DNA from: Armatimonadota bacterium
Lineage (GTDB): Bacteria > Armatimonadota > Fimbriimonadia > Fimbriimonadales > Fimbriimonadaceae
DNA length: 64,000 bases
Reading direction: 5' to 3'
Assembly: GCA_017303935.1 (NCBI GenBank)
Contig: JAFLBD010000002.1
Coordinates: 1 to 64,000 of the forward strand
Of the stretch, positions 1-9,593 are shown in pieces (position 1 is the first letter of the stretch; each line of letters opens with the position of its first letter). Under the pieces are notes generated by a model. The model did not search any database, was not told the DNA's origin, and saw only the letters and a list, made by a program, of their open reading frames with translations. The position numbers were made by a program, and so were the translations under genes.

Positions 1-168
1 GCCATCTGGGTAACCCACGAGAATTCCTTCTCGCTTCAGGTTCTCAATGGCTTCAAATGCCCAGTGATTTTCCGGTACGTCCGGGAAGTTATCTTGTGCC
101 ATTGCAGGTACGACAAACAGTGTCGTCGTGGCAACAGCCAATGCTAGTTTAAGTGTTCGAGTCTTCAT
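1..168 (-). CDS. S-layer homology (SLH) domain protein, N-terminal part
   Basis: The 5' end of a gene that runs off the left edge; 56 codons are visible. The protein starts with a Sec signal peptide (MKTRTLKLALAVATTTLF, then an AMA cleavage-like site near residue 22). The next residues, DNFPDVPENHWAFEAIENL followed by REGILVGYPDG, are a typical start of an SLH domain, which anchors proteins to cell-wall polymer at the surface. GGAG lies nine bases before the ATG. The function beyond the SLH domain cannot be seen. A long leader of about 175 bases separates it from the nearest good promoter. Such genes are often major surface proteins or SLH porins; which one this is cannot be decided here. Confidence 0.85.
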   Translation of the reverse strand, partial: MKTRTLKLALAVATTTLFVVPAMAQDNFPDVPENHWAFEAIENLKREGILVGYPDG

Positions 169-349
169 TACTGATTTCTCCAGACAACCAGTCTTGGTTC
201 CTGGGAAATCCTTCACACCTGCGCCTTCCGAATGGCTCGCGCTGCAACTTTCCTTAAGTTCCCTACAGCGCGTTTCGCTACTCAAATCACGCGGCCTGAA
301 TTCATTCCTTGGTCAAGACCGAGAGCCACCTAGGGTGCCTCTATCTAGT

Positions 350-378
350 ATTATGGCGAGTTCTTGATTTTTTTGCAA
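350..378 (-). promoter_or_regulatory. Sigma-70-like promoter for the SLH gene
   Basis: Read on the minus strand: TTGCAA (-35, 373-378), 17-base spacer, CATAAT (-10, 350-355; an overlapping TAATAC is an alternative). It lies in the 246-base gap between the end of dinB and the SLH start, so the SLH mRNA would have a leader of roughly 175 bases. I see no clear hairpin in that leader. Confidence 0.5.
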
Positions 379-414
379 GTTTTGCATCAACTGAAGTCAA
401 AAACATGGAACAAA

Positions 415-1653
415 TTAGTCCTTTTGTCCCCATTCGTGGTCACCTGAACCCTCAACAAAAAGCTCGGTCTTTTGGAATGCGATCTTTTCGCTAGCCATCC
501 ACTTGGCACGCTGAACTCCTGCCAGGTACACCGTTTGCTTGCCGAATTTCTGATTGACTTTATCCAGAGCCTCGCTGAAAGCCACCGTGCTCCGGTCTGT
601 AAACAAACTTGGTGTTGCCATCCCAGCCGGTTCGAGATCGCCGAAATTCACCGCAACCAAATTCGGATTCACAAAGTTGCTGGATTCCCACAGTTTCAGC
701 GCGATGTCTGTCAGGTGAACCGTATCGCTCGTCGAATCGATCCGAAGTGACGCATCCCAAGATCTGGTGCGGCCCTTCACTGAGATAGAAATGTGCCCCG
801 CAACGAGACCCTCTGCACGCAACCGAGAAGCAGCCTTGTGCAATAGCCTAAGCATCACTTGCTTGGCTCCTTGCTCCGTGCGCATTTTGGGCGGCAGAAC
901 ATGACTATTGCTCATGCCCTTACGTTCAGTCTCTGGAAGTGAGAGCCGTTCGCCCCTAAGCAGATGCCACCATCGCTCACCGACGATGGAGCCCCAAGCT
1001 GCTTTTAGCTCCGATGCGGAAGCGCGGCACAAATCTTCGACCGTGAAAATTCCATGAGCTTGCATCCGAGCCAACATCGCGCGATTGATTCCTGGCAGAT
1101 CGGTGAGTTTTAGCCCGAACAGAGCGTGCGGGAGTTTGTCATCGCTCAGAATGACCAGGCCATCCCGTTTGACGAGTTCCGTACCCACTTTTGCGAGAAA
1201 GGAGTTCGGAGCAATTCCAATACTGCACTGCATTTGGCTACCCACCTCGCTCCAAATCGCTTGCTTGATCTCCATAGCCAAGCGCTCGGCTTCTTGCGGC
1301 GCGCACTCCTTACCGAACAGATGACATTCAAATTCATCGATACTGTGCACCTTTTCGATCGGAAGCACTTTTTCAGCTGCCGCGATCACGAGTTTATGAT
1401 AGTGAACATATTTGGCCGGAGTGGCATCCACCAAGGTCAAATTGGGGCATCGGAGCATGGCATCGCTCACGCGCATCACAGTCTTGACACCCGCCGCTTT
1501 TGCCTCTGCGCTCGCCGCGATGACGAACGTCGAATCCGCGATCATCGGTACCACCGCGATCGGCTTGTTGCGCAGTTCTGGGCGATCCTGTTGCTCGACC
1601 GAAGCGAAAAACGAATTCAGATCAAGAAACAGAACGCGGAGTGGGTGGGCCAA
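415..1653 (-). CDS. Y-family DNA polymerase (DinB/UmuC type)
   Basis: Translesion DNA polymerase of about 412 residues. The N-terminal palm motif VLFLDLNSFFASVEQ supplies the first catalytic aspartate (about residue 11), and SIDE (about 105-107) supplies the second Asp-Glu pair, so the active site looks intact, unlike ImuB. The thumb-like stretch GIAPNSFLAKVGTELVKRDG and a helix-hairpin-helix region (LTDLPGINRAML) follow; the C-terminal little finger is divergent. The longest frame starts at 1674, but GGAGGA lies six bases before a TTG at 1651-1653, and the homologous start of the family also fits there, so I use that TTG. It follows a secreted-protein gene by about 40 bases on the same strand. 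No LexA-type box was identified. Confidence 0.85.
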   Translation of the reverse strand: MAHPLRVLFLDLNSFFASVEQQDRPELRNKPIAVVPMIADSTFVIAASAEAKAAGVKTVMRVSDAMLRCPNLTLVDATPAKYVHYHKLVIAAAEKVLPIEKVHSIDEFECHLFGKECAPQEAERLAMEIKQAIWSEVGSQMQCSIGIAPNSFLAKVGTELVKRDGLVILSDDKLPHALFGLKLTDLPGINRAMLARMQAHGIFTVEDLCRASASELKAAWGSIVGERWWHLLRGERLSLPETERKGMSNSHVLPPKMRTEQGAKQVMLRLLHKAASRLRAEGLVAGHISISVKGRTRSWDASLRIDSTSDTVHLTDIALKLWESSNFVNPNLVAVNFGDLEPAGMATPSLFTDRSTVAFSEALDKVNQKFGKQTVYLAGVQRAKWMASEKIAFQKTELFVEGSGDHEWGQKD

Positions 1654-1692
1654 TTCCACTCCTCCATAATACAAACTTTAATAGACTTTCGT

Positions 1693-3963
1693 CTACTGTT
1701 TTAGGCCAAAAACTCTAACTTCTCTGATCTGACCAGTGCGCCCCGCCAAAAAGTCGATTCGGATGAATCTCGCTAGCCGTGCGGGTCCGTGATAGGCGAT
1801 CTCCTCGCCAGTCCCTCGGTTTGCGATCATCCACAATCCGGCTATCTCCGTAGCCCACGGGCGGGCAGAATCGATGCGTTGCCCAGTTTGATAAGTCGAA
1901 ATCCTGAACTTCTCCGGCAGATTTCCGCCAGCGGCGTTGAGAACGATCTCACCGATGGTTCGGTCTTTTTGAAGATCAATTTCAATCCAACTTCCACTCT
2001 CACCAGTGATCGGGACGCTCGTTGAATTGTCCTCGTCGGTCAGAGACGCTAGGAGAGCCGGAGGACGATTGGCACTATCGCTCACAAACCGGCCTTTTGC
2101 GATATTGGAATTTCGCAAAATCGGACCATCCGGCAGCGAAACCTTAAGCGCCACCATTGCAGAATCCGTGTTGCCTCTAGCGAAGGCATCGATCAATTGC
2201 CATCGCTTAATGAAGGTCACTGCGGATTCGCCGTCGCGGGTGATTTTCACCATCACGACCGGTGAATCCCCGATCAGCGACTTCAATTGTGGCACCTGTG
2301 CAACGCCCGCCTTAGCATCGAGCGAAAGTGCCGGTGTCTCCGAGAACTGGCCCGATTCCGACGACGGATAGAGGTCGATCTTGATCGCGCGCAACAGTTG
2401 ATTGTTCTCGCTTAACACACGGATCATGGCGGAATCCGGAATCATCGACTTATTCGACAGATTTGGATTGACGAGCTTCGCCTGAATAAAACCGAGTTCC
2501 GTTGCGGAAAGTAGTCCGGAAGGTTGCGGCATTACTAGGGCAAAGCTTGGATCAAGCCATGGCTCCGCCACCACTCCCAGCACGGTCGGTAATCCGGTCT
2601 CATCTCGAGTATCTCCACCACCCATGATTCCGGGGAACGGATCTTTGCTCGACCGTCCGGTGGTGGACGTTCGCGGAATCTGCTGGACGCTGAGGTCTGA
2701 ACATCCAAGTGAGGATAAGAGCAATCGGCTCGCGGTTCTCAGATCAAATGTACTGATCTTTGGTGCGGAATCAGATTCAATGATGCGTTGCAAGCGGACT
2801 GATGTCGTGCAGCCGTCTAAAGCAAAACTGAATCGACTCTGGGGTAATCCGGTGTCATTCAAGAACCGGACCCCTGACGATAGCCAAGCTCCAGCTCCGC
2901 CCTGAGAATCGAGCTTTGCCTTGTCTTCTGGCCGCAGAGCGACGGTGATCGGGAAAGACATTTCTGGTCCGGCCCAACTGTTGTTCGCCGGGTTGAGATC
3001 GGATGCTGTGCCTTTCGCAACGACTGACACGAGACGCTTTCGAGGATCGGCAACTCGTTCGAAAGCGATGGTTGCGTCTGCGGTGGCGCTTCCCTTTGGC
3101 GAGATTGCCGGGACCGATACCACCATCGGAGTTCCCATCACATCAAAGTTCACTTCGACTGGACCGGTTGTCGCATCACCGTGATTCTTGAGTCCGACCG
3201 TCCATTTGACGGGTGTGCCGTTCGCCGGGAATCCTGCAGAAAAATCGATATCCGTGCTCAAAGTTTCAATTGCAAGATCTGAGCCTGTTGCTAGCAGATT
3301 TTCTGTCGATATTTCGAGCGTCGGTCGTGCGCCCAAAGCTTCTGAACTCGAAAAATCGACTTGGTTCTTGAAGATCACCGCAAAGCCGTAATTCTCCCAC
3401 GGACGTGAAAGCATTTCCTGAACGGCTTCTCCGAGCCCGGAAATCGCGAATCTTCCGTTCTCATAAGAAGTAGTCACATCTCGAATGAGCGACGTATCTT
3501 GAGTTCCTTTTAGCCCAGCAGATTGCCAACGTTGCGGCTTGAGGCCCCCAAGGCGGTCTTCCCAGGTCACGGCAGAAGAAGGCGATTTTGCTCCGGCCTC
3601 AATCGGCACAGTGTATAGCCCGACTCCGCGGCGATCTGGCCCTTCGCCCCAGCGCTGATTGATTCGATAGATCCCTTCGAGCCGAGGCTCTTCTCCAATT
3701 TCCTGATTGAGCACGAGGCTCGCGTCGGCGACCCTTTTGGCGGCTCCTAATGCTGCTCCCAGACCTGAAAATCGGATCAGGATGACCTTGCCTGGACCTC
3801 CAGAGAGCAGTGGGTCTCGGCCAAAGTTTTTGGAAGGAGCCGATGCGTCGACAAATGAATCTGAAACTGCCCAGTATCCAAACTCCGATCCGTCCATCGC
3901 CCCGCGAGAAAGCGAGTGTGAACCTGAAAGCGCCAAAAGGGAAACCAAGCTAGCCGAAAGCAT
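1693..3963 (-). CDS. Large secreted protein with DNRLRE-like, CARDB-like and discoidin-like domains
   Basis: 756 residues, not assignable to a specific enzyme. It starts with a short signal peptide (MLSASLVSLLALSGS). Residues about 30-240 look like a DNRLRE/beta-sandwich module (SDSFVDASAPSKNFGRDPLL; ARPTLEIST). Residues about 240-340 resemble a CARDB/APHP adhesion repeat (VKWTVGLKNHGDAT; ASDLNPANNSW). The C-terminal 150 residues (GESGSWIEIDLQ, IGEIVLNAAGG, ARFIRIDFLAGRTGQIREVRVFG) resemble an F5/8 type C (discoidin) carbohydrate-binding domain. Probably cell-surface or exported. TAAAAT ends six bases before the ATG, which suggests a leaderless transcript of its own, separate from folE2 33 bases upstream. 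Confidence 0.6.
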   Translation of the reverse strand: MLSASLVSLLALSGSHSLSRGAMDGSEFGYWAVSDSFVDASAPSKNFGRDPLLSGGPGKVILIRFSGLGAALGAAKRVADASLVLNQEIGEEPRLEGIYRINQRWGEGPDRRGVGLYTVPIEAGAKSPSSAVTWEDRLGGLKPQRWQSAGLKGTQDTSLIRDVTTSYENGRFAISGLGEAVQEMLSRPWENYGFAVIFKNQVDFSSSEALGARPTLEISTENLLATGSDLAIETLSTDIDFSAGFPANGTPVKWTVGLKNHGDATTGPVEVNFDVMGTPMVVSVPAISPKGSATADATIAFERVADPRKRLVSVVAKGTASDLNPANNSWAGPEMSFPITVALRPEDKAKLDSQGGAGAWLSSGVRFLNDTGLPQSRFSFALDGCTTSVRLQRIIESDSAPKISTFDLRTASRLLLSSLGCSDLSVQQIPRTSTTGRSSKDPFPGIMGGGDTRDETGLPTVLGVVAEPWLDPSFALVMPQPSGLLSATELGFIQAKLVNPNLSNKSMIPDSAMIRVLSENNQLLRAIKIDLYPSSESGQFSETPALSLDAKAGVAQVPQLKSLIGDSPVVMVKITRDGESAVTFIKRWQLIDAFARGNTDSAMVALKVSLPDGPILRNSNIAKGRFVSDSANRPPALLASLTDEDNSTSVPITGESGSWIEIDLQKDRTIGEIVLNAAGGNLPEKFRISTYQTGQRIDSARPWATEIAGLWMIANRGTGEEIAYHGPARLARFIRIDFLAGRTGQIREVRVFGLKQ

Positions 3964-3996
3964 ATTGGTATTTTAGACGCTCATCTCCCAGTGAAT

Positions 3997-4806
3997 TTAC
4001 GGAGATTTGGTTCGCTCGATGAACGCATAGGCGTTGTGAGCGTGGATCGACTCATGGTTTTCGACCTCAATCGAGTACCACACGATCCGCTCGTCAGCAT
4101 CGAATCCGCGCGCGACCTCTCGAATCATGTCTTCAACAAATCTCGGATTATCGTAAGCGAGTTCGGTTACGTGCTTTTCGTCTGGACGCTTCAAAACAGG
4201 ATACAGAGGTGCCGAGGCTCTCTCTTCAATCATCTGGATCACTTCCTCGATCCAAACATGATTGTTTGTTCGGACGCGAACAGTGACATAACCACGTTGA
4301 TTGTGCGCGCCGTAAGCGCTGATCTCCTTGCTGCACGGGCAGAGCGTTGTCACCGGCACGACAATCTGCATCACAAAATCAGTCTCTGCGCCACCCACCG
4401 ATTCGAACCGGCAATCGTAACCCATGACGCCGACCTTCTGAGTGACTGGCGCCGGCTTATTGATAAAGTAAGTGAAATCGACCGTGAGGTGGGACCGCTC
4501 CGATTGAAGCCGATGCCGCAAGTCTTCGAGAATCTTCGGGATTCGATGGACGCTGACTTCGCCTCGATGCTCGTTCAGAACCTCGAGGAATCGGCTCATG
4601 TGGGTGCCTTTGAAGTGGTGAGGCAGATCAACCGTCAAGGTGAAAACGCCAACGGAATGCTGCATCTGATTCGACCGATCCATCACCTGAATGGGGTACG
4701 TGATGTTTCGCACACCGACGCGATCGATCGGGATGTTCCGCTCGTCGCGGCTGTTTTGCATATCCGCCAGGGTCACTGCGCTTGAAGTGCTCTTCTCAGA
4801 ATCCAT
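3997..4806 (-). CDS. folE2: GTP cyclohydrolase FolE2 (type IB)
   Basis: Converts GTP to 7,8-dihydroneopterin triphosphate, the first step of folate (and queuosine-type pterin) synthesis. The 269-residue length is normal for the COG1469/FolE2 family. The signature PVTTLCPCSKEIS (about 151-163) carries the conserved active-site cysteine, and RGYVTVRVR plus the C-terminal ENHESIHAHNAYAF are family landmarks. FolE2 enzymes can work with metals other than zinc and are often induced when zinc is short; no Zur site was identified here. The ATG has GAGAAG seven bases upstream. No other folate gene is adjacent. Confidence 0.93.
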   Translation of the reverse strand: MDSEKSTSSAVTLADMQNSRDERNIPIDRVGVRNITYPIQVMDRSNQMQHSVGVFTLTVDLPHHFKGTHMSRFLEVLNEHRGEVSVHRIPKILEDLRHRLQSERSHLTVDFTYFINKPAPVTQKVGVMGYDCRFESVGGAETDFVMQIVVPVTTLCPCSKEISAYGAHNQRGYVTVRVRTNNHVWIEEVIQMIEERASAPLYPVLKRPDEKHVTELAYDNPRFVEDMIREVARGFDADERIVWYSIEVENHESIHAHNAYAFIERTKSP

Positions 4807-4940
4807 ATTTCTTCTCGTAATTGCCTTACGATAGTTCGCTTGGAATGGTTCGCTGGACCAAAAACCAGCCGTTCAAACATACCTGCGGCCAACTATCCCC
4901 ATTTGGAGACAATTGGCCGCGTTTAATTTATTAGTTTGGT

Positions 4941-5084
4941 TTACTCAGTTTTGGCTTCGCCGCCTTCAGCAGCGCCACCAGCGGTTTCACCCGCAGGCTT
5001 TTCCTCTGTAGGAGCCGACGAACAACCTGCCACCACGGCACCCAAAACCAACGAAACCATAAAAATACTCATGAACTTCTTCAT
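4941..5084 (-). CDS. Small lipoprotein, 47 residues
   Basis: Short gene with a clear lipoprotein signal: MKKFMSIFMVSLVLGAVVAGC, lipobox VVAGC with Cys21. The mature part is a low-complexity tail rich in Gly, Ala, Glu and Thr (SSAPTEEKPAGETAGGAAEG) with no fold to recognise. GGAGGTG lies 13 bases before the ATG. It sits alone between folE2 and the divergent M50-like gene. A similar tiny lipoprotein with a Gly/Ala/Thr tail lies at 56913-57092. The function is unknown; it may only be a surface-tethered peptide. Confidence 0.7.
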   Translation of the reverse strand: MKKFMSIFMVSLVLGAVVAGCSSAPTEEKPAGETAGGAAEGGEAKTE

Positions 5085-5269
5085 ATACTTCTAAACACCT
5101 CCGGTAATTTTTAGCTCACGAAGCCATCTGACCAAGCGAACTAACAGCATTTAAGCAGATTTCTGCATTTAGTGCTTGAAGTTGATACGAGGGTGACGCA
5201 CCATTGGATTCAACCAGGACGAAAGTCATAGCTCAAAACCGGCTTTGCTTGACGTCCGTACACCTAGAC

Positions 5270-5956
5270 ATGGCCGCCAAAAAGTTGCATCCGGGGACAA
5301 TCGTGCTGATCACCAGCGCGGTGTCTTTGGCACTTTGGTTTGTGCCGTTCACTCGTCACTTTTTGCTGCCACTGGTCTACCTCAACACACATTTTCACGA
5401 GAGTTGTCACGCGCTAGTTTCGATGGCGACTGGCGGTCAAGTTGAACGAATTGAGGTCTATGCGAGCGGTGCCGGAGTCACTCTAAGCCGGGGAGGAATT
5501 CTGGCGCTTTCGGCCAGCGCGGGGTATTTCGGTGCATCGGTAATCGGGGGAGTATTAATAGCCTGCGCGAGGTCCGTCAAGGCGAGCCGAATCGCGCTGA
5601 TGACTTCTGGAATCGGGCTCGCAATCATGCTCGGGCTTTTCATTCGAGCAGATCTCATCGGAATCATTTCTGCTTCCGTTTGGAGCTTCGCTTTGATCTT
5701 CTCCAGCCAGAAACTGCCCGAAAAAGCGGTACCGATCTTCACCGGTTTTCTTGGCTTTCAGCAATGCCTCACGAGTATTCAAGCGCTGACAACCCTGTAC
5801 CTGATCTCTAGCACGACAAACGGACATAGCGATGCCAAGATCATGGAGCAGCTCACATACATTCCGGCCACCGTCTGGTCACTCTTCTGGATTTTGGCCA
5901 GCGTTTTTGCCATCGGTTTTGGCTACCGCCATGCATTGCGCGGGAGCTTGAAGTAA
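5270..5956 (+). CDS. M50-like (peptidase M50B family) membrane protein
   Basis: About 228 residues and six or so hydrophobic segments. The motif HFHESCHAL is an HExxH zinc site inside a hydrophobic stretch, as in the M50B-like family of membrane metalloproteases related to site-2 proteases. The usual second metal ligand of full S2P enzymes was not located, so proteolysis is inferred. The frame is open upstream to a TTG at 5204 with a GAGGGTG box, which would add 22 residues; I prefer the ATG at 5270 because the added residues look unlike the family. An ABC transporter operon starts 14 bases after its stop and is probably co-transcribed. Confidence 0.65.
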   Translation: MAAKKLHPGTIVLITSAVSLALWFVPFTRHFLLPLVYLNTHFHESCHALVSMATGGQVERIEVYASGAGVTLSRGGILALSASAGYFGASVIGGVLIACARSVKASRIALMTSGIGLAIMLGLFIRADLIGIISASVWSFALIFSSQKLPEKAVPIFTGFLGFQQCLTSIQALTTLYLISSTTNGHSDAKIMEQLTYIPATVWSLFWILASVFAIGFGYRHALRGSLK

Positions 5957-5970
5957 AGTCAACAAATCCT

Positions 5971-6909
5971 ATGATTGCCCCACCGAGCCTCGCAGCAGTT
6001 GCGTCAGTACAGAATCTCACGGTTCGGTATGGGCGGTTTACCGCTCTTAACGACTTCAGCGTTCAGATTCCAACTGGTTGTGTTGGCCTGCTTGGGCCGA
6101 ACGGAGCGGGAAAAACCACTCTGATCAAATCTCTGCTCGGATTCTTGACACCGAGTTCAGGCAGCGCAACCGTTCTAGGTTCAAACACTCTGAAAGAAGG
6201 GGCAAAAATTCGGCAATTGGTCGGATTGATGCCAGAACAAGACTGCCATCTTCCCGGAATGCCGGCGGTCGCGTTTGTGGCGTATGCCGGAGAACTCGCC
6301 GGAATGCCACGCGCTCAGGCTATTCGGCGCGCACACGAAGTGCTCGAATACTCTGGTCTAGGCGAAGCGCGCTACCGAAACATCGAGACATTTTCGACCG
6401 GGATGAAGCAGCGAATCAAGCTAGCCCAGGCTCTGGTCCACGGTCCGAAACTGCTGTTCCTGGACGAGCCAACCAACGGCCTTGATCCAAAGGGCCGAGA
6501 GGACATGCTCGATCTCATTAGAAGTATCAGCCATGGCAAGGATGTCAACGTCATTGTCAGCAGCCACCTACTCAAAGACATCGAAAGAACCTGCGATCAA
6601 GTCGTGGTAGTCGTCGGTGGGCAACTGAAAATGCAAGGTTCGATCAGCGAGCTCACCAAGATAGAAGGTGAACCGGTGGATGTTGAGTTGCTTGAACCCA
6701 GCGAGGCATGGGCTCAGCAGATGATCAACCACGGGGCAAAAATCCTCTATGCCGAACGCTATTCTTACCGAATTCAATTGAACAAACCGATGCCTGAAGT
6801 TTCAAAAGCCGTTTTCGATGTGGCGAGAGCCACCAATTCTCAAGTTCGGGGCATCCAAGTAGCTCGCCGATCGCTCGAAGAGGCGTTCCTGGAGGTCGTC
6901 CAGAAATGA
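5971..6909 (+). CDS. ABC-2 type transporter ATP-binding protein (first)
   Basis: ATPase subunit, 312 residues. Walker A GPNGAGKT (42-49), Q-loop MPEQD, signature FSTGMKQR, Walker B LLFLDEPTNGLD and switch histidine (VSSHLL) are all present, so it should be active. The C-terminal 80 residues after the ATPase core match the extra domain of ABC-2 (drug, polysaccharide or NosF-like) ATPases. Its stop overlaps the permease start by four bases (ATGA), so the pair is translationally coupled. First of four ABC genes; the substrate cannot be read from the sequence. Confidence 0.92.
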   Translation: MIAPPSLAAVASVQNLTVRYGRFTALNDFSVQIPTGCVGLLGPNGAGKTTLIKSLLGFLTPSSGSATVLGSNTLKEGAKIRQLVGLMPEQDCHLPGMPAVAFVAYAGELAGMPRAQAIRRAHEVLEYSGLGEARYRNIETFSTGMKQRIKLAQALVHGPKLLFLDEPTNGLDPKGREDMLDLIRSISHGKDVNVIVSSHLLKDIERTCDQVVVVVGGQLKMQGSISELTKIEGEPVDVELLEPSEAWAQQMINHGAKILYAERYSYRIQLNKPMPEVSKAVFDVARATNSQVRGIQVARRSLEEAFLEVVQK

Positions 6910-7910
6910 GCCAAATCAACCCGATTGCAGACCTCACGTATCGCAGTTATGACGGACCTCTAAATCCACCAACTCGAATCTGGTGGGTCATTGCGCGGAC
7001 GATGACCTTGCAGGTTTTCAAGCGAAAACCGTACTGGATCGGCACCGTTCTCAGTGGCTGGTACTTCCTCGTCATGCTGACCATCATTTTTGTGCTCGAA
7101 ACCTTGGGTGGCACTGCGGGCGAACAGGGTGGTTCAGAGCTGAATCGGTTCATCTCCACCATCAATTGGCGGGACACGATGTTGATCGGCTTCTCGTTTG
7201 GGCAGCTGATTTACATGCTGATCGCGCTCCTTATCGGTGCAGGAAGTATCGCCAACGATAACCGTGCAAACGCACTGCTGGTGTACTTGAGCAAGCCGTG
7301 TACTCGGCTCGATTACGTTGTTGGGAAGTTTGTCGGCATGCTCATTCCTCTGTTCATCTCGATGGCGCTACCGACGACAATCTTCTTCTTGTACGGTTCG
7401 TTGAGTTATCGAGGCTACGGCTTCCTAAAGGAACCCCTCGCCTACCCATCGTTGCTGTTCGGAATCCTGATCAGCGCCATTTTGCATACTGCACTAGTCC
7501 TCGGAATCAGCTCGTTGTTTAAGCAAGGCAGACTCGCGGGGGTGCTGTACGCTGGCATTTACCTGGTCGCCAATTTGTTTACCCAGCTGATGAAGGCGGT
7601 CTACATCTCGGATCAAAACCTCGTTTATGTGGCTTCCAGAGCGCTCTTTGGTGGAATGATCGAGAGCGAAATCGCAATGCGAAATCCGATTGTCAAGCTC
7701 CTCTTCTACGGTTCAATCGACGGGTTGTCGATCGGCATTTCGAAAGCGATCATGGGAACAGATGGGTCAGCACCGTTTGACGGCCAGTCTCGGATTCCGC
7801 AAGTCCCCGCACCTCCCACTTTTCCGATGATACTGATCATCGGCGGGCTGGTTGTGGCTGGAGTCGCGATTTTCTATCGCAAGGTCAAAGCAGTGGAGGT
7901 GATCGGTTGA
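6906..7910 (+). CDS. ABC-2 type transporter permease (first)
   Basis: Integral membrane subunit, 334 residues, with about six transmembrane segments (for example around WYFLVMLTIIFVLETLG and PMILIIGGLVVAGVAIFY). The organisation is that of ABC2_membrane permeases. It overlaps the genes on both sides by four bases and therefore belongs to one operon with the ATPases at 5971 and 7907. No known substrate motif was seen. Confidence 0.85.
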   Translation: MSQINPIADLTYRSYDGPLNPPTRIWWVIARTMTLQVFKRKPYWIGTVLSGWYFLVMLTIIFVLETLGGTAGEQGGSELNRFISTINWRDTMLIGFSFGQLIYMLIALLIGAGSIANDNRANALLVYLSKPCTRLDYVVGKFVGMLIPLFISMALPTTIFFLYGSLSYRGYGFLKEPLAYPSLLFGILISAILHTALVLGISSLFKQGRLAGVLYAGIYLVANLFTQLMKAVYISDQNLVYVASRALFGGMIESEIAMRNPIVKLLFYGSIDGLSIGISKAIMGTDGSAPFDGQSRIPQVPAPPTFPMILIIGGLVVAGVAIFYRKVKAVEVIG

Positions 7911-8818
7911 TCGAACTCACAAATGTTTCGCGGTGGTACGGGCTGGTCATCGGTCTCAACGATATCACGACCACCATTGGGCCTGGAATCACGGCGCTTA
8001 TCGGCCAGAATGGCGCGGGAAAATCGACGCTACTCAAGATCATCACCGGACAGATCCGCCCAACAACAGGCGATGTCAAAGTGTTTGGGCACGAGCCGTT
8101 CGCCAACCCAGAGGTCTACAAACACCTGGGTTACTGCCCAGAGATCGATCAGTTCTACGAACGATCGACCGGGCGAGAATTCGTGACCAAAATGGCGCGG
8201 CTTCAAGGACTTGGTGCCGGCGAAGCGAAGCGACGGACCGGTGAAACGCTCGAAATGGTAGGCATGGCGGATCGCTGTGACAAGCCGATCGCCGGGTATT
8301 CGAAAGGGATGCGGCAACGGATCAAGCTGGCACAAGCGATGTTGCATGAGCCGGAGATCATCCTACTTGACGAGCCTCTGAACGGTCTGGACCCGGTTGG
8401 TCGACACGAGTTTATGGGCGTGATCGGCGATCTTGCCGACCGAGGGAAATCCATCATCGTCAGCAGTCACATTCTTTTCGAGGTGGAGCAAATGACCCGC
8501 AACATCCTTTTGCTACATCGCGGACGATTGATGGCGACGGGTAACTTGCGAGCGATTCGTGCGCTAATCGACAAGCATCCACACCGGATAAGGATCGATA
8601 CTCCAGACCCCAGGAAAGTCTCCTCGCACATGGCATCGCTTGACAACATCATCAGCCTAGATATCGACCGCGACGGGGTGACGATGGAAGTCCGGAATGC
8701 GGACACATTCTATTCCGCGTTCGGACAAATCGTTCTCGATCATCAACTAGAGATCACTGGATTTTCGAGTCCAGACAACAACTTGGAAGCTGTGTTTGGC
8801 TACCTGGTGGGAGGCTAA
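7907..8818 (+). CDS. ABC-2 type transporter ATP-binding protein (second)
   Basis: Second ATPase, 303 residues, with Walker A GQNGAGKS (33-40), signature YSKGMRQR, Walker B IILLDEPLNGLDP and switch SSH. The start is TTG, overlapping the TGA of the preceding permease, which supports translational coupling. It is a paralogue of the 5971 ATPase, and with the following permease it could form either a second transporter or the other half of a heteromeric one. Confidence 0.92.
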   Translation: MIELTNVSRWYGLVIGLNDITTTIGPGITALIGQNGAGKSTLLKIITGQIRPTTGDVKVFGHEPFANPEVYKHLGYCPEIDQFYERSTGREFVTKMARLQGLGAGEAKRRTGETLEMVGMADRCDKPIAGYSKGMRQRIKLAQAMLHEPEIILLDEPLNGLDPVGRHEFMGVIGDLADRGKSIIVSSHILFEVEQMTRNILLLHRGRLMATGNLRAIRALIDKHPHRIRIDTPDPRKVSSHMASLDNIISLDIDRDGVTMEVRNADTFYSAFGQIVLDHQLEITGFSSPDNNLEAVFGYLVGG

Positions 8819-8823
8819 GCGCA

Positions 8824-9585
8824 ATGTTGGGATACATCTTTTCGAGCACATTAAAGGAGATGCTCAGCTTCCGCAAGCTCGCGGGCTGGCTCCTCGTTAT
8901 CTTGATCGTCGGCGGTCTGGGTTATGGCTGGATCACATTGAGGCAGACCCAAGTTAGTCCGCTCGCCACATTCTCCGGCTTGATGGAAATCATGGGATTC
9001 CGCCTCGTGGGTCTGTTTGCGGCGGTTTTTAGCACGACGGTGATTGCCGCCGAGGTCGAGCAACGCACCATTGTCTATCTGCTAACACGACCGATTCCAA
9101 GGTGGCAATTGCTAGTGGGAAGGACGCTCGCGGCGATGGTTGCCGTAGGCTTGCTCTCCTCTTTACTCGTTCTGGTCATTTATGCCGTTTCGACAAAAGG
9201 GGCTTCCAACACAAGTGCGTTGATCCAGGATTTGGGCGTCGTTTGGCTTGGTGGCGCGGCAAACTGCGCCTTGTTCGTGTTCTTCTCGTTGATCCTCAAT
9301 AGATCGCTGATTTACTGTCTGCTGTTTACATTCGGGTGGGAAGTTTTCGTGCCCAACATGCCCGGCGAGTTGTTCTATGCATCGATCTACAGCCACATGA
9401 AGGCGCTATCGGCATACGAAGTTGGCTCATCGGTCGACACCGGAGCGATCGTCAACGCCGCCGCTGCGCCGATTCAACATCCGGTAGCGATCGCCGTACT
9501 TTCCGGAATTGCCGTTGTCGGGCTGATTTTGAGCGCGTTTTGGTTCACTCAGTTCGAATACGTTCCGCGCGAAGACGCGGAGTGA
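8824..9585 (+). CDS. ABC-2 type transporter permease (second)
   Basis: 253 residues with about six hydrophobic helices (LAGWLLVILIVGGLGYGW; VGLLSSLLVLVIYAV). Residues EVEQRTIVYLLTRPIPRW are the hallmark cytoplasmic loop of NosY/ABC-2 permeases. It follows the second ATPase by five bases and ends the five-gene unit begun by the M50-like gene. It converges with scoB, whose stop is eight bases away; no strong terminator was seen between them. Confidence 0.88.
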   Translation: MLGYIFSSTLKEMLSFRKLAGWLLVILIVGGLGYGWITLRQTQVSPLATFSGLMEIMGFRLVGLFAAVFSTTVIAAEVEQRTIVYLLTRPIPRWQLLVGRTLAAMVAVGLLSSLLVLVIYAVSTKGASNTSALIQDLGVVWLGGAANCALFVFFSLILNRSLIYCLLFTFGWEVFVPNMPGELFYASIYSHMKALSAYEVGSSVDTGAIVNAAAAPIQHPVAIAVLSGIAVVGLILSAFWFTQFEYVPREDAE

Positions 9586-9593
9586 AGTATCGC

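Noticed and set aside
3991-4785. Long plus-strand frame of 264 codons
   Set aside because: It is the antisense of folE2, whose protein is well conserved on the minus strand.
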